Made by a program: the position numbers and the translations under genes
Notes under the pieces: model-generated
Database searches by the model: none
Told to the model about the DNA's origin: nothing
The model's input: the letters and a program-made list of their open reading frames with translations, nothing else
Shown here: positions 19,477 through 28,803 of the stretch, piece by piece
Layout: each line of letters begins with the position of its first letter
How positions within the stretch are numbered: position 1 is the stretch's first letter
From: Rhizobium brockwellii
GTDB lineage: Bacteria; Pseudomonadota; Alphaproteobacteria; Rhizobiales; Rhizobiaceae
Length of the DNA: 64,000 nt
Reading direction: 5' to 3'
Assembly (NCBI RefSeq): GCF_000769405.2
Contig: NZ_CP053439.1
Span: forward strand, 558,001 to 622,000

Positions 19477-20080
19477 GTTGGCGGATGATTTCGCGCAGTT
19501 GTTCGTTGCGGGCGCCGAGCAGCAGGATGTTGCGGATCGCCGCCTGCGGATCATGAGTGCGGAAGAGCAGGCCGTTGCCGCGCACCGACCGGTCGATGGT
19601 CATCTTTTCCGCGGAGTTCTGGCCGGGTTTGATCGCGACGGCGAAATACATGCGGGAATAACCGACATCGATGCGCTCGAAGAAATTATCGTTCTCGCCG
19701 ATGTCGGAATAGAAATTGGAGATATAGAAGGCCCAGCTGACCTCTTCGTAATGGGCGAATTTCGTCCGCGCGGCGGTGACGTGGCAATAGCCGAGATGCG
19801 GGCTGTCCTCCAGCGTCCGGTGGAAGATCATCTTCGGAAACTGGATCGAATGGTGAAAGCCGTTGATGTGCTGATGCGTCTTCTCGCCGGCCACCTGCAG
19901 CTTGCGGCCGGTCTTTGCCGCGACCTCGTCATGGGTGAAATAGCGTTTTTCCTCGGCTAGCCAATGCCGCCGCTCGCGGGGGATGCGGCCGGTGCGCAAA
20001 AATTCGGAATGCGCGGCAATCAGCTGCGGCTCTTGCAGTTTACCTGCTTCTTTCGCGTCGAAATAACGGAGTTTGGCCAT
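19472..20080 (-). CDS. Uncharacterised protein, possibly DUF6656
   Basis: 202 residues with no signal peptide or membrane span. Visible traits are many aromatic residues, an HxH pair (KTHQHINGFHHSIQFPK, about 69-85) and a second HLGYCH motif near 95; these could bind metal, which is inference. The end is QLREIIRQL. I associate it from memory with a rhizobial family called DUF6656, unverified. Its TAA stop lies inside the palindrome of the neighbouring dispersed repeat (19455-19475), so the repeat provides both its stop codon and probably its transcription terminator. Confidence 0.75.
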   Translation of the reverse strand: MAKLRYFDAKEAGKLQEPQLIAAHSEFLRTGRIPRERRHWLAEEKRYFTHDEVAAKTGRKLQVAGEKTHQHINGFHHSIQFPKMIFHRTLEDSPHLGYCHVTAARTKFAHYEEVSWAFYISNFYSDIGENDNFFERIDVGYSRMYFAVAIKPGQNSAEKMTIDRSVRGNGLLFRTHDPQAAIRNILLLGARNEQLREIIRQL

Positions 20081-20498
20081 GGTTCGCGTTCTTCGGTCGG
20101 TCTGAATCAGTAGCAGGATAGGACCGTATGCTTAAGGCGATGTTAAAAAATGGCCGCGGCAGCCGGCTGGCTGAAGGCAAATGCCGGCAGGTGTCGCAAA
20201 CGCGACTGATTTCGATATCAGGCAGCCGACCTCTTTGCGGAGCGGGTCTTTACGCCATGTCGCAATTGACGATAATTGCCCGGAGAGTCGGGCGATGTCA
20301 TCGACGGGGATGGGCAGCCTTAAGCCTTGCCGCATCCTGTCGTCAATGTCGAAGCCGATGTCGCATTACAACCAAGCGGCAGGCAAGCTCGGTGCTTAAA
20401 TGACGCCATGAACAATTCTCCCGAAGGAGAAGGAAGCGGGCGCGCTTCCGCCGGCCTTCCCACCCGAGGGTGGCAACCGGGCGCACGAGGACATGAAG
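20081..20498. other. 418-bp divergent intergenic region
   Basis: Separates the leftward hypothetical gene from the rightward Rieske oxygenase gene. It contains short open frames, none with a convincing start site or recognisable protein, and GAGG at 20487-20490 as the oxygenase ribosome site. No repeat or operator is recognised. Confidence 0.5.
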
Positions 20499-21743
20499 AT
20501 GGATATTCACAGCAACGTTTTGCGTCAGCTCAAGAGCCGCCGTGAGGGCTTCAGCCTCGAACAGCCGTTCTATATCGACGAGGATTATTTCCAGCTCGAC
20601 ATGGAGATGATCTATTATCGCGACTGGCTGTTCATCGGCCATGATTGCGAGCTGCCGAAGCCGGGCGCCTATTTCACCGTCCAGATCGGCAGCTATCCCG
20701 TCGTCATCGTCCGCGGCCGCGACAATGTCATCCGCGCCTTCCACAACAGCTGTCGCCATCGCGGCTCACGCGTCTGCACCAAGGAGCACGGCTCCTCCGT
20801 GCGTCTCGTCTGCCCCTATCATCAATGGACCTATGATCTCGAAGGCAAGCTCGCCTTTGCTCGCCACATGGGCGATGATTTCGACAAATCAGGTTTCAAC
20901 CTAAAGCCTGTCCATTGCGAAACCGTCGCAGGCTTTGTCTTCATCTGCCTTGCCAACACCGCCCCGGATTTCCAGCCGGTGCGCGACAAGATCGAACCCT
21001 ACGTCGCGCCGCACCGGATCAGCGAGAGCAAGGTCGCCTTTCAGAGCACGATCATCGAGAAGGGCAACTGGAAGCTTGTCTGGGAAAACAACCGCGAGTG
21101 CTATCACTGCGCCGCCAATCACCCCGAACTCTGCCGCACCTATCCCGAAGCGCCGAGCGTGACCGGCACGGATGGCGGCGCCGACGATCCCGAGATCGCC
21201 GGCCATTGGGCGCGCTGCGAGGCGGCCGGCCTGCCGAGCAAGTTCCAGATTTCGCCGGACGGTCAGTTCCGCACCGCCCGCATGCCGCTGATCGAGGATG
21301 CCGAAAGCTACACCATGTCGGGCAAGCGCGCCGTCAAGCGTCCGCTCTCCGACGATATCTCGATCGGCCATATCGGCACCATGCTGCTCTTCCACTACCC
21401 GACGACGTGGAACCATCTGCTCGGTGACCACGCCATCTCCTTCCGGGTGCTGCCGCTCAGCGCCAATGAGACGGCGGTGACGACCAAGTGGCTCGTCCAC
21501 AAGGATGCCGTCGAAGGCGTGGATTACAATCTCGAGGAACTGACCCACGTCTGGACCGAGACCAACGATCAGGATCGCCGCATCGTCGAGGAAAACGCCT
21601 TCGGCATTCACTCGCCCGCCTATGAGCCCGGCCCCTATTCCGCCTTGCACGAGGGCGGCGTCATGCAGTTCCTCGAATGGTATTCGAACTTCATGGTCAA
21701 CCGTCTGCAGGGTGACCAGGCGAAAATCTCCGCCGTTGCCTGA
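20499..21743 (+). CDS. Rieske non-haem iron oxygenase alpha subunit, GbcA/stachydrine demethylase-like
   Basis: 414 residues from ATG 20499, 8 bases after GAGG; an in-frame ATG at 20493 is too close to that site. The Rieske [2Fe-2S] ligands are CRH (about 85-87) and CPYH (about 105-108). The catalytic domain opens with WKLVWENNRECYHCAANHPE (about 191-210), giving the mononuclear iron histidines. Ring-hydroxylating-type oxygenases with this motif include glycine betaine demethylase GbcA and stachydrine demethylase, which remove N-methyl groups from osmolytes. The reductase component is not adjacent. Substrate assignment is inference from motif resemblance. Confidence 0.85.
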   Translation: MDIHSNVLRQLKSRREGFSLEQPFYIDEDYFQLDMEMIYYRDWLFIGHDCELPKPGAYFTVQIGSYPVVIVRGRDNVIRAFHNSCRHRGSRVCTKEHGSSVRLVCPYHQWTYDLEGKLAFARHMGDDFDKSGFNLKPVHCETVAGFVFICLANTAPDFQPVRDKIEPYVAPHRISESKVAFQSTIIEKGNWKLVWENNRECYHCAANHPELCRTYPEAPSVTGTDGGADDPEIAGHWARCEAAGLPSKFQISPDGQFRTARMPLIEDAESYTMSGKRAVKRPLSDDISIGHIGTMLLFHYPTTWNHLLGDHAISFRVLPLSANETAVTTKWLVHKDAVEGVDYNLEELTHVWTETNDQDRRIVEENAFGIHSPAYEPGPYSALHEGGVMQFLEWYSNFMVNRLQGDQAKISAVA

Positions 21744-21748
21744 TCTCG

Positions 21749-21854
21749 CTAAAGCATGTCGCGCAAAAGTGTGCAGCGGTTTTGCGGTAACGACATGCCG
21801 AAAACTTGGACCTAAGGCGTGGCGGCGAATTTGAAAGATCGCGACGCGCTTTAG
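21749..21854. repeat. Rhizobial palindromic repeat (third copy)
   Basis: Contains GCATGTCGCGCAAAAGTGTG...GCGGTTTTGCGGTAACGACATGC (21754-21798) and the outer CTAAAGC / GCGCTTTAGC arms. It begins 5 bases after the oxygenase stop codon, like the copy after the 19472 gene, and may act as terminator. Confidence 0.75.
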
Positions 21855-21988
21855 CTGCGCCGGTTAATCTCCGGTTCAGTTCAGGTTGTTTAAAAGGGAG
21901 AGCAGCTGGCCCGGGCCGCTTTCGGAACCATTCAGGCGCGAAAGCGTTGCTAGGCAGGCGGTGATCGCTGTTGAATGGGAGAGAAGCA

Positions 21989-22468
21989 ATGATCGGGCTG
22001 AGAAACAAGATCGCGACCGCAGTTCTGGCTGCCGCCGTGGTGCTGACGGGCTTTGTGCCGTCGCAGGCAATCCAGATGCCCACCGCCCCGCAGGTGGAAA
22101 AGTCCTCCGCAGTCGAGAACGTCCAGTACCGCCGCTACTATCGCCCCGGTTACCGTCCGGGCTACCGGCCTGGCTATCGTCCCGGCGCCTATTACCGGCC
22201 CGGTTATTACGGCGGCTATCGCGGCTATTCCTATTACCGTCCGGGATACCGGCGTTATAACGGCTACTGGTATCCGCTTGCCGCCTTTGGCGCCGGTGCT
22301 GTCATCGGCGGCGCTATCGTCGCGCAGCCGCGTTACGTCGAGCCTGCGCCCCGCATGGGTTCGAGCCACGTCGCCTGGTGCGCCAACCGCTACCGGTCTT
22401 ATCGCGCCTACGATAACACGTTCCAGCCCTATAGCGGCCCGCGCCAGCAGTGCTATTCGCCGTATTGA
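21989..22468 (+). CDS. BA14K family secreted/membrane protein
   Basis: 159 residues starting at ATG 21989 with GGGAGAG upstream; an ATG six codons earlier has no site. Signal-like hydrophobic segment at 5-25 ([18 protein letters not shown]). Residues 45-90 are a Tyr/Arg/Pro/Gly repeat (Y-R-P-G-Y/Y-R-P-G-A). A second hydrophobic glycine-rich segment spans about 94-112, and the C-terminal BA14K domain has [12 protein letters not shown]...[12 protein letters not shown]. Named for the Brucella 14-kDa immunoreactive lectin-like protein; role in rhizobia unknown. Confidence 0.88.
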   Translation: MIGLRNKIATAVLAAAVVLTGFVPSQAIQMPTAPQVEKSSAVENVQYRRYYRPGYRPGYRPGYRPGAYYRPGYYGGYRGYSYYRPGYRRYNGYWYPLAAFGAGAVIGGAIVAQPRYVEPAPRMGSSHVAWCANRYRSYRAYDNTFQPYSGPRQQCYSPY

Positions 22469-22506
22469 GGCTAGGCTGGAAGCGCGCTGCTCTCGATAAA
22501 CGTCTG

Positions 22507-22665
22507 CCCCTCACCCTAACCCTCTCCCCGTAAACGGGGCGAGGGGACGTGCCTTGCGAGACGTCGGCGAGGAACGGAGAGGTTGCGGCTATCCCCCTTC
22601 GCCCCGCCTGCGGGGAGAAGGTGCCGGCAGGCGGGCGAGGGGCGGGGGAGTTCGCTACCCGTCGG
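22507..22665. repeat. Two GC-rich palindromic intergenic repeats (RIME-like)
   Basis: 22507-22545 has CTCTCCCCG-TAAA-CGGGG-CGAGGGG; 22592-22650 has CGCCCCGCCTGCGGGGAGAAGGTGCCGGCAGGCGGGCGAGGGGCGG, nested palindromes. The GGGGAGAAGGTGCCGGCAGG core recurs at 32917-33038 and 60231-60310. They resemble the Rhizobium intergenic mosaic elements, though I have not compared them to that consensus. Confidence 0.65.
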
Positions 22666-22712
22666 ATCGAGCCTAGGCCGCACCCTCGGCAGTCACGCCC
22701 GCACCATCACCC

Positions 22713-23708
22713 TCAAAGAATATCCACCCGCCTCAACAGCCACCAAGCAAACGCAATGGAGGCGACGATGAGGGCAACGGCGTATTCGGTACCGTAGTCG
22801 CCGACGGCGAAGGGCAGGTTTGCGGTGTTCATGCCGAAGAAACCCGTCACCAGGGTCGGCGGCAGCAGGAAGGCCGTCATGATCGACAGCAGATAGAGGT
22901 GACGGTTGGTTTCGGAGGATTGTTTCGAATCGATTTCTTCGTGCAGCAGGCGTGCCCGGTCCTGCAGCGCATAGATATCGTGGTCGACCGTTTCCAGCCG
23001 GCTCGTCAGCCGCCGCGCCACATCGTCGAAGCCGAAGGGCATCTCGTCGTCGTCAGCCGCTGCCGCCCGGCGCATCAGCGCCAGCACGGTGCGCAGGTGC
23101 CGATGCAGCCTGACCACGGTGCGCCGGACCGGCGCCAGACGCCGGCGCTCGTCGCGCTGCGCACTGTCGTAGACGATATCCTCGATCTGGTTCAGCTCTT
23201 CGGTGAGTTCGATGACGACCGCGATCAGCGTGCGCTGGAACTCGATCACCAGCAGTTCGAAGAGATCGACCGGCCGTGAAAATTTGCCGGGGTTCTTCTC
23301 GATCAGCGCCCGCGCCCGTTCGACGCTGCGCAGCGGCTGCAGCCTTGTGGTGATGATGAAGCGGTCGGACATGGCGAAATGCAGCCAGCCGAGATTGTTG
23401 GTATCCTGGGCGAAATCGCGCTGGCAATCGACGAGCGTGCCGTAGAGCATCTGCTCGTCGACGGTGATGGCCGCATGTGTGTCACGCGTCGTCAGCGCAG
23501 ATTTCGCGTCCTCCGTCAGCCCGTCCAGCGTATCGAGCAAGGCCGGCACGCGGGCGTCGACAAGGTTGAGATGCAGCCAGTAGAAACAGTTGTCGGCGGT
23601 CAGTTCCGCCACCGTCGCACTGTTGTTCAGCCGCACCGCGGTCTTTTCTTCGGGCGAGAAGCGATAGGCCCAGACGAAACCGGGTATGTTGACGGGCAAT
23701 GTGTCCAT
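22713..23708 (-). CDS. CorA/ZntB-type divalent cation transporter
   Basis: 331 residues from ATG 23708 (AAAGGA 10 bases upstream); the open frame continues 27 codons further without a family-like start. Large N-terminal cytoplasmic domain, long charged helix (about 150-250), and two C-terminal membrane spans separated by the GMN signature (GFFGMNTANLPF, about 291-302). The loop after GMN has TANLPF rather than the MPEL of Mg-type CorA, which favours the ZntB-like branch that exports or moves Zn or other divalent ions. The gene stands alone and convergent with the BA14K gene. Confidence 0.88.
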   Translation of the reverse strand: MDTLPVNIPGFVWAYRFSPEEKTAVRLNNSATVAELTADNCFYWLHLNLVDARVPALLDTLDGLTEDAKSALTTRDTHAAITVDEQMLYGTLVDCQRDFAQDTNNLGWLHFAMSDRFIITTRLQPLRSVERARALIEKNPGKFSRPVDLFELLVIEFQRTLIAVVIELTEELNQIEDIVYDSAQRDERRRLAPVRRTVVRLHRHLRTVLALMRRAAAADDDEMPFGFDDVARRLTSRLETVDHDIYALQDRARLLHEEIDSKQSSETNRHLYLLSIMTAFLLPPTLVTGFFGMNTANLPFAVGDYGTEYAVALIVASIAFAWWLLRRVDIL

Positions 23709-23836
23709 TGTTCGCCGGTCCTTTGCGAAGGCGATGTCTTCCCTTAGAGTTTGTTCATGACGTCCATTTGTCCAACGGTGCAAGAACAAAGCGTCATGCC
23801 GGGCGATTTATCGCATACCGGTCGAAGAAATCGAAA

Positions 23837-23852
23837 TTGACGTTTACGTAAA
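23837..23852. promoter_or_regulatory. LiuR-like palindrome upstream of acyl-CoA dehydrogenase
   Basis: TTGACGTTTACGTAAA, a TT-N-ACGT-TT-ACGT-N-AA near-palindrome 64 bases before the ATG. It resembles the operator type of MerR-family LiuR regulators of branched-chain amino acid and fatty acid degradation. No liuR gene is in the window, so the regulator would act in trans. Confidence 0.45.
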
Positions 23853-23916
23853 AATCAATTAGCCCTTGCCTCGGAGGGGCTTGCCCAAGTGCAGGCCGGT
23901 CTGCGGAGGAAAAACC

Positions 23917-25695
23917 ATGTACAAGGCGCCCGTCGAGGAAATCGCTTTCACGTTGAAACACGTAGCGGGCATGGGCGAGGCGATTTCAAAAGGGCTGCTC
24001 GGCGATCTCGGCGAAGATCTGGTCGACGCCATCCTCGCCGAAGCGGGACGTTTTGCCACAGAGGAAGTGGCGCCGCTCGCCGACATCGGCGATCGTCAGG
24101 GCGCCCGACTGATCGATGGCGAGGTCAGGCTGCCGGAGGGCTGGCGCGATCTCTATCGCCATTGGATCGCCGGCGGCTGGAACGGTCTGACGGCGCCCGA
24201 AGCTTTCGGCGGCCAGGCCTTGCCGCATATGCTGAATGTCGCAGCACTCGAAATGTGGAATTCCGGTTCCATGGCCTTCGCGCTCGCTCCGACGCTGACG
24301 ATGGGCGCTATCGAGGCGGTCAGCACCCATGGCAGTGTTGCGCTGAAAGACAAATATCTGGAAAAGATGGTCTCCGGCGAATGGACCGGCACCATGAACC
24401 TGACCGAGCCGCATGCCGGCTCCGATCTCGGCGTGCTCAAGGCTCGCGCCGAGCGCCGCGATGACGGCAGCTACCGGCTCTTCGGCCAGAAGATCTTCAT
24501 CACCTGGGGCGAGCATGATGCGGCCGACAATATCATCCATCTGGTGCTGGCCCGCCTGCCGGATGCGCCGGCCGGCACCCGCGGCATCTCGCTCTTCCTG
24601 GTGCCGAAATTCCTGGTGAACGATGACGGATCGCTCGGCGCCCGCAACGATCTCTTCTGCCACTCGCTGGAGCACAAGCTCGGCATCCATGGCTCGCCGA
24701 CCTGCACGATGATCTACGGCGACGGAATATTCGGCGGTGAAAAGGGTGCTGTGGGATGGCTGGTCGGCGAGGAGAACAAAGGGCTGGCCTGCATGTTCAC
24801 GATGATGAACAATGCCCGTCTTGCCGTCGGCATGCAGGGCGTGGCGATCGCGGAGGCCGCCACTCAGAAGGCGCTCGCCTACGCCAGAGAACGCACCCAG
24901 GGCAGGGCGCCAGGCGCAAGCGGCGCCGGCATGAGCCCGATCGTCGACCATCCCGACGTCGCCCGCATGCTCCTCACCATGAAGGCGCTGACGCAAGGGG
25001 CGCGCGCCATCTCCTATGCCTGCGCCCACGCGATCGACATGTCGCACCGGGCAGGTGACACCAGTCGCCACTGGCAGGAGCGCGCCGCCCTGCTGACGCC
25101 GATCGCCAAATCCTTTTCGACCGATGCCGGCGTCGACGTCGCCTCGCTCGGTATTCAGGTGCATGGCGGCATGGGCTTCATCGAAGAAACGGGTGCGGCG
25201 CGTTATCTCCGCGATGCCCGCATCGCCCCGATCTATGAGGGCACCAACGGCATCCAGGCGATCGACCTCGTTACCCGCAAACTGCCGCTCTCCGGCGGTG
25301 ATCAGGTGAACGGCTTCATCGCCGAGCTCAGAGAGATCGCCGATGGCGTCCGCCGCTCCAATCTCGATGGTTTCGGCGAAACCGCTGCGAGGCTCGACGC
25401 TGCGATCGCCGATCTCGAGCAGGCGACCACCTGGCTCATCAAGGTGCTTGCCGAGAACAGGACCGCCGAGGCGCTCTCGGGTGCGACGCCCTATCAGCGC
25501 CTGTTCGGCCTGGTGCTCACTGGCTGTTACCTTGCCAAGGGCGGGCTTGCCGAAAGTGCCGATGGCGCGGCCGAAAACCGTATCGCGCTCTGCCGCTTCG
25601 CCGCCGAAAACCTGCTCGCCGAAACCGCCGCCCTTCGCGACCGGGTCGTCAATGGCGCGGCAAGCCTTGCCGCCGCCCGCATTCTGCTTGTCTGA
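23917..25695 (+). CDS. Acyl-CoA dehydrogenase
   Basis: 592 residues, the long (FadE5/AidB-like) class of acyl-CoA dehydrogenase, using FAD to introduce the alpha-beta double bond into acyl-CoA. ATG 23917 is set by a GGAGGA site 6 bases upstream. Visible signatures are TMNLTEPHAGSDLG (about 158-171), GQKIFITWGEHD (about 193-204), the KLGIHGSPTC segment and QVHGGMGFIEETGAARYLRD followed by PIYEGTNGIQAIDL near 448, the usual catalytic and FAD-contact region. Ten bases separate its stop from the enoyl-CoA hydratase start; the two form an operon for beta-oxidation-type chemistry. Confidence 0.94.
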   Translation: MYKAPVEEIAFTLKHVAGMGEAISKGLLGDLGEDLVDAILAEAGRFATEEVAPLADIGDRQGARLIDGEVRLPEGWRDLYRHWIAGGWNGLTAPEAFGGQALPHMLNVAALEMWNSGSMAFALAPTLTMGAIEAVSTHGSVALKDKYLEKMVSGEWTGTMNLTEPHAGSDLGVLKARAERRDDGSYRLFGQKIFITWGEHDAADNIIHLVLARLPDAPAGTRGISLFLVPKFLVNDDGSLGARNDLFCHSLEHKLGIHGSPTCTMIYGDGIFGGEKGAVGWLVGEENKGLACMFTMMNNARLAVGMQGVAIAEAATQKALAYARERTQGRAPGASGAGMSPIVDHPDVARMLLTMKALTQGARAISYACAHAIDMSHRAGDTSRHWQERAALLTPIAKSFSTDAGVDVASLGIQVHGGMGFIEETGAARYLRDARIAPIYEGTNGIQAIDLVTRKLPLSGGDQVNGFIAELREIADGVRRSNLDGFGETAARLDAAIADLEQATTWLIKVLAENRTAEALSGATPYQRLFGLVLTGCYLAKGGLAESADGAAENRIALCRFAAENLLAETAALRDRVVNGAASLAAARILLV

Positions 25696-25704
25696 GGAGA
25701 CCTT

Positions 25705-26460
25705 ATGACCGATCACATCATCGTCGAGCAGCCTTCCGCCCATCCCGGCGTCCAGTCGATCCGCTTCAACAGACCGGAAAAGAAGAACGCCATCACTCGG
25801 GCCATGTACCGGACGATGGCCGATGCGCTGAATGCGGCCAACACAAGCCCCGATATCCGCGCCACCGCTTTCCTCGGCACCGAGGGCTGCTTCTCGGCCG
25901 GCAACGACCTGAACGATTTTCTGGCTGCCGCAATGGGCGGCCGCGGCCTGGAGCAGGAAATCCTCGATTTCCTCTATGCGCTGGTGAATGCCGAAAAACC
26001 CGTCGTCTCCGGCGTCGACGGCCTTGCGATCGGCATCGGCACGACGATCCATCTCCATTGCGACCTGACCATCGCCTCCAGCCGCAGCCAGTTCCGAACA
26101 CCCTTCGTCGATCTGGCGCTGGTGCCGGAGGCAGGTTCCAGCCTCGTCGCGCCGCGGCTGATGGGACATCAGCGTGCCTTCGCCATGCTGGCCGCCGGCG
26201 AAGCATTTTCGGCCGAGGAGGCGAGGGACGCCGGCCTGGTCTGGAAGGTCGTCGAGCCAGGCGAGGTCGATTCACTGACGCTTGGCCTCGCTGCAAAGCT
26301 TGCGGCCAAACCGCCGGAGGCGCTGCGCATCGCCCGCGATCTCATTCGTGGTGATCGTGGCGAGATCATCGCCCGTATCGACGAGGAGGCCCGCTATTTC
26401 TCCGCGCGGCTGAAAAGCGCCGAGGCCCGGGCCGCCTTCGAAGCCTTCATGCGCCGCTAG
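25705..26460 (+). CDS. Enoyl-CoA hydratase/isomerase family protein
   Basis: 251 residues, crotonase fold. The oxyanion-hole motifs are visible: CFSAGNDLNDF (about 63-73) and VDGLAIGIGTTIHLHCDL (about 102-119), followed by FRTPFVDLALVPEAGSS (about 131-147). The catalytic Glu equivalent is probably in VPEAGSS. Likely hydrates or isomerises the enoyl-CoA produced by the preceding dehydrogenase, to which it is tightly linked (10 bases). The exact acyl chain cannot be inferred. Confidence 0.92.
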   Translation: MTDHIIVEQPSAHPGVQSIRFNRPEKKNAITRAMYRTMADALNAANTSPDIRATAFLGTEGCFSAGNDLNDFLAAAMGGRGLEQEILDFLYALVNAEKPVVSGVDGLAIGIGTTIHLHCDLTIASSRSQFRTPFVDLALVPEAGSSLVAPRLMGHQRAFAMLAAGEAFSAEEARDAGLVWKVVEPGEVDSLTLGLAAKLAAKPPEALRIARDLIRGDRGEIIARIDEEARYFSARLKSAEARAAFEAFMRR

Positions 26461-26539
26461 CGCCGATCTCGGTGGTGTCCTAAGTATCTATGGCAAGCAG
26501 GCCGACACCAAAACCAGTCCGGGAGCAAACGGAGACCGA

Positions 26540-27550
26540 TCAGACCGCCGGCACATTGAATACCTCGCCGGCCCTGAGCGGCCGGAACCGTTCCGGGGGA
26601 ATATCATGCTCGCGCATTGCGTCCTGCAACGCTCTTGCCGGCGCGTCGACCGCTTCATTTGTCAGTTGGAAGGTGGCGAAGTGATGCCCGGCGACATAGG
26701 CCGCATTTGCCAACGTCATCCCGATCACCGCCTCCTGCGGATTCTGGTGCTGCCCTTTCATGAACCAGCGCGGCTCATAGGCGCCGAAGGGTAAAATGGC
26801 CAGGCGAAAGCCGCCATGCTTCTGCTGTGCCGCTTTATAATTGATCCCGTGGTGAAAGCCCGTATCTCCGACGTGATAAATTTTTCCGGCTGGAGTCGAT
26901 AAAACGAACGACGCCCAGAGTGCCATCCGGCGATCGGCGGTTCCGCGAGCGGACCAGTGGTGTGCAGGCTCGGCATCAATGCTTATTCCGGCGTGCGAAA
27001 TGCGCTCGCCCCAGTCCATCGATGTCGTCTGTATATCGGGCACGGCACGGCGAATAATCGTGTCATTGCCGAGTGGCGTCACGACACGCGGCCGATGCTT
27101 CGCCCCTAACCGCCTGAGCGTTGCGATATCGAGATGATCATAATGATTGTGCGACACCAGCACGAGATCAATTGGCGGCAAATCATCGAATGCGATGCCC
27201 GGTGGGACGACGCGCCTGGGTCCGGCAAAAGCGAAGGGACTCGCGCGCTCTGACCACACCGGGTCGGTGAGGATATTGAGCCCAGCGACCTGCACGAGCA
27301 TTGTTGCATGACCAACCATGGTCACCCTTAGATCCTCGCCGTCTACGCATGGATCCGGCTTGGCCGCCGGGTACGGACTTGGGACCGACTGCGGCCAGCG
27401 CTCACGGCCACCGCCGAATTGCCACCGCAGCAGATCGCGGAAACCAAGGGGTTCAATCCCTTCGGGATTGAAGAAATGCGTGCCGTCGAAATGATCGGAC
27501 ACTGGACCTTCATAGTAGGGGTTGCGTCTTTTGGTCTTTCCGACAGGCAC
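26540..27550 (-). CDS. MBL-fold hydrolase, NAPE-PLD-like
   Basis: 336 residues starting at GTG 27550, only 2 bases after the rlmD stop and with GGAGAA at 27555-27560 serving as its ribosome site; the frame is open 61 codons upstream but that is antisense-frame reading through rlmD. The metallo-beta-lactamase Zn motif is SHNHYDHLD (about 136-144), followed by the GDTGFHHG segment and a late His. The N-terminal FDGTHFFNP and Trp-rich features are typical of N-acyl-phosphatidylethanolamine phospholipase D-like and RomA/UlaG-related enzymes. Translational coupling to rlmD is likely. Confidence 0.87.
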   Translation of the reverse strand: MPVGKTKRRNPYYEGPVSDHFDGTHFFNPEGIEPLGFRDLLRWQFGGGRERWPQSVPSPYPAAKPDPCVDGEDLRVTMVGHATMLVQVAGLNILTDPVWSERASPFAFAGPRRVVPPGIAFDDLPPIDLVLVSHNHYDHLDIATLRRLGAKHRPRVVTPLGNDTIIRRAVPDIQTTSMDWGERISHAGISIDAEPAHHWSARGTADRRMALWASFVLSTPAGKIYHVGDTGFHHGINYKAAQQKHGGFRLAILPFGAYEPRWFMKGQHQNPQEAVIGMTLANAAYVAGHHFATFQLTNEAVDAPARALQDAMREHDIPPERFRPLRAGEVFNVPAV

Positions 27551-27552
27551 GC

Positions 27553-28803
27553 CTATTTCTCCAGCGTCGCCACCACCTCGACATGCGAGGTCCAGAGGAA
27601 CTGGTCGATCGGCGTCACTTGCGTGATCCGGTAGCCGCCCTCGACGAGGATCGCGAGATCCCGCGCCAGCGTCAGCGGATTGCAGCTGACGGCCACGATT
27701 TTCTTCACCGCCGAACGGGCAAGCTCCTGGCACTGGAACTCGGCACCCGCCCGCGGCGGATCGAAGACGACAACGTCATAGGGCTTGAACTCCTGCGTCA
27801 TCAGGGGACGGCGGAAGAGATCGCGCTTTTCGACGGTGACCGGCTTCAGCCCTTGCGTGTTGCGCGCGGCATGGTCGAGTGCGGCGAGCGCCTTTGCTTC
27901 GGCTTCGACGGCGTGCACGCGGCCGATCCGCGCCAGCCGCAGCGAAAACGTGCCGGAGCCGGCAAAGAGATCGGCGATCCGCTTCGCCTTGCCGGCATGG
28001 GCAATGACCAATTCCGCCATCGCCTCTTCCGCTGGCTTCGTCGCCTGGGTGAAACCGCCGGGCGGCGGTGAAACCTGGATGCCGCCGAATTCGACCATCG
28101 GCTTCGACGGCTCGACGAGGATTTCGCCGTTCAGCGAAACACGGGCGATGCCGCGCAGGCCAAGCGCGGTCTCGATTGCCTTGCGCCGCTGCGGGTCGGA
28201 GAGTTTCTTCACGTCGTCGACGGAGACGTCGAGGCCGGAAAGCGTTTCGAGCACCGCGACGCGGAAAGGTTCGGCGCTGGTTGCGAGCGAAGCCGCAATC
28301 GCCCTGATCGCCGGCAGCCGGGCGATGATCCCTGCCGACGAGATCGGACATTCCTCGATGGCGACGATATGGTGGCTTTCGGCCTGGTTGAATCCAACAA
28401 GCATGTCCTTCTCGGTCTTGCGCGCCGCAAACACCACGCGCCGCCGTTCGCCCGGCCGGGCCGGAACGATCTCGCCGACCTCGGGTGTCAGTCCCTTGGA
28501 TTTCAGCGCGTCGATGACCAGCTGGCGCTTGAAGGCGCCGTAGGGTGCATCTGCCATATGCTGCAGCGTGCAGCCGCCGCAGGTGCCGTTGAGGCCATCC
28601 GGGCCGAAATGCCGGCAGGGCGGCTCCTGCCGGTCGGGCGAGGGCGTCGTGATCGACATGATCGTGCCCTGGCTCTTGACCCGGGCAATCGCCACCGTTT
28701 CGCCGGGCAGGGAAAAGGGCACATAAACAGGTCCGCCGGCACTGCTGGCGATGCCGTCGCCCTGGGCGCCAAGCTTCTCGATCGTGACGGTTTCGGTGCT
28801 CAC
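27553..28803 (-). CDS. rlmD: Class I SAM-dependent 23S rRNA m5U methyltransferase (RlmD/TrmA family)
   Basis: 416 residues. N-terminal TRAM domain (1-55), then four cysteines of a [4Fe-4S] cluster (PPCRHF...CGGCTLQH, about 61-82, with a further Cys near 154), SAM motif DLFAGSGTFSLRLARIG (about 268-284), and the C-terminal catalytic motif VSCNPLTLARDL (about 373-384) whose Cys forms the covalent adduct with uracil C6. The GTG start at 28803 overlaps the tlyA stop (GTGA). Assignment to the 23S U1939 site rather than other m5U sites is inferred from family and gene order. Confidence 0.9.
   Translation of the reverse strand: MSTETVTIEKLGAQGDGIASSAGGPVYVPFSLPGETVAIARVKSQGTIMSITTPSPDRQEPPCRHFGPDGLNGTCGGCTLQHMADAPYGAFKRQLVIDALKSKGLTPEVGEIVPARPGERRRVVFAARKTEKDMLVGFNQAESHHIVAIEECPISSAGIIARLPAIRAIAASLATSAEPFRVAVLETLSGLDVSVDDVKKLSDPQRRKAIETALGLRGIARVSLNGEILVEPSKPMVEFGGIQVSPPPGGFTQATKPAEEAMAELVIAHAGKAKRIADLFAGSGTFSLRLARIGRVHAVEAEAKALAALDHAARNTQGLKPVTVEKRDLFRRPLMTQEFKPYDVVVFDPPRAGAEFQCQELARSAVKKIVAVSCNPLTLARDLAILVEGGYRITQVTPIDQFLWTSHVEVVATLEK

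Noticed and set aside
20132..20403. Short open frames in the 20081-20498 intergenic region
   Set aside because: They overlap on both strands, have no convincing ribosome site and no recognisable protein features.
23986..26169. A 727-codon open frame antisense to the acyl-CoA dehydrogenase and hydratase genes
   Set aside because: Low-complexity, His/Asp/Arg-rich, no start site, no domain. Typical antisense frame in high-GC DNA.
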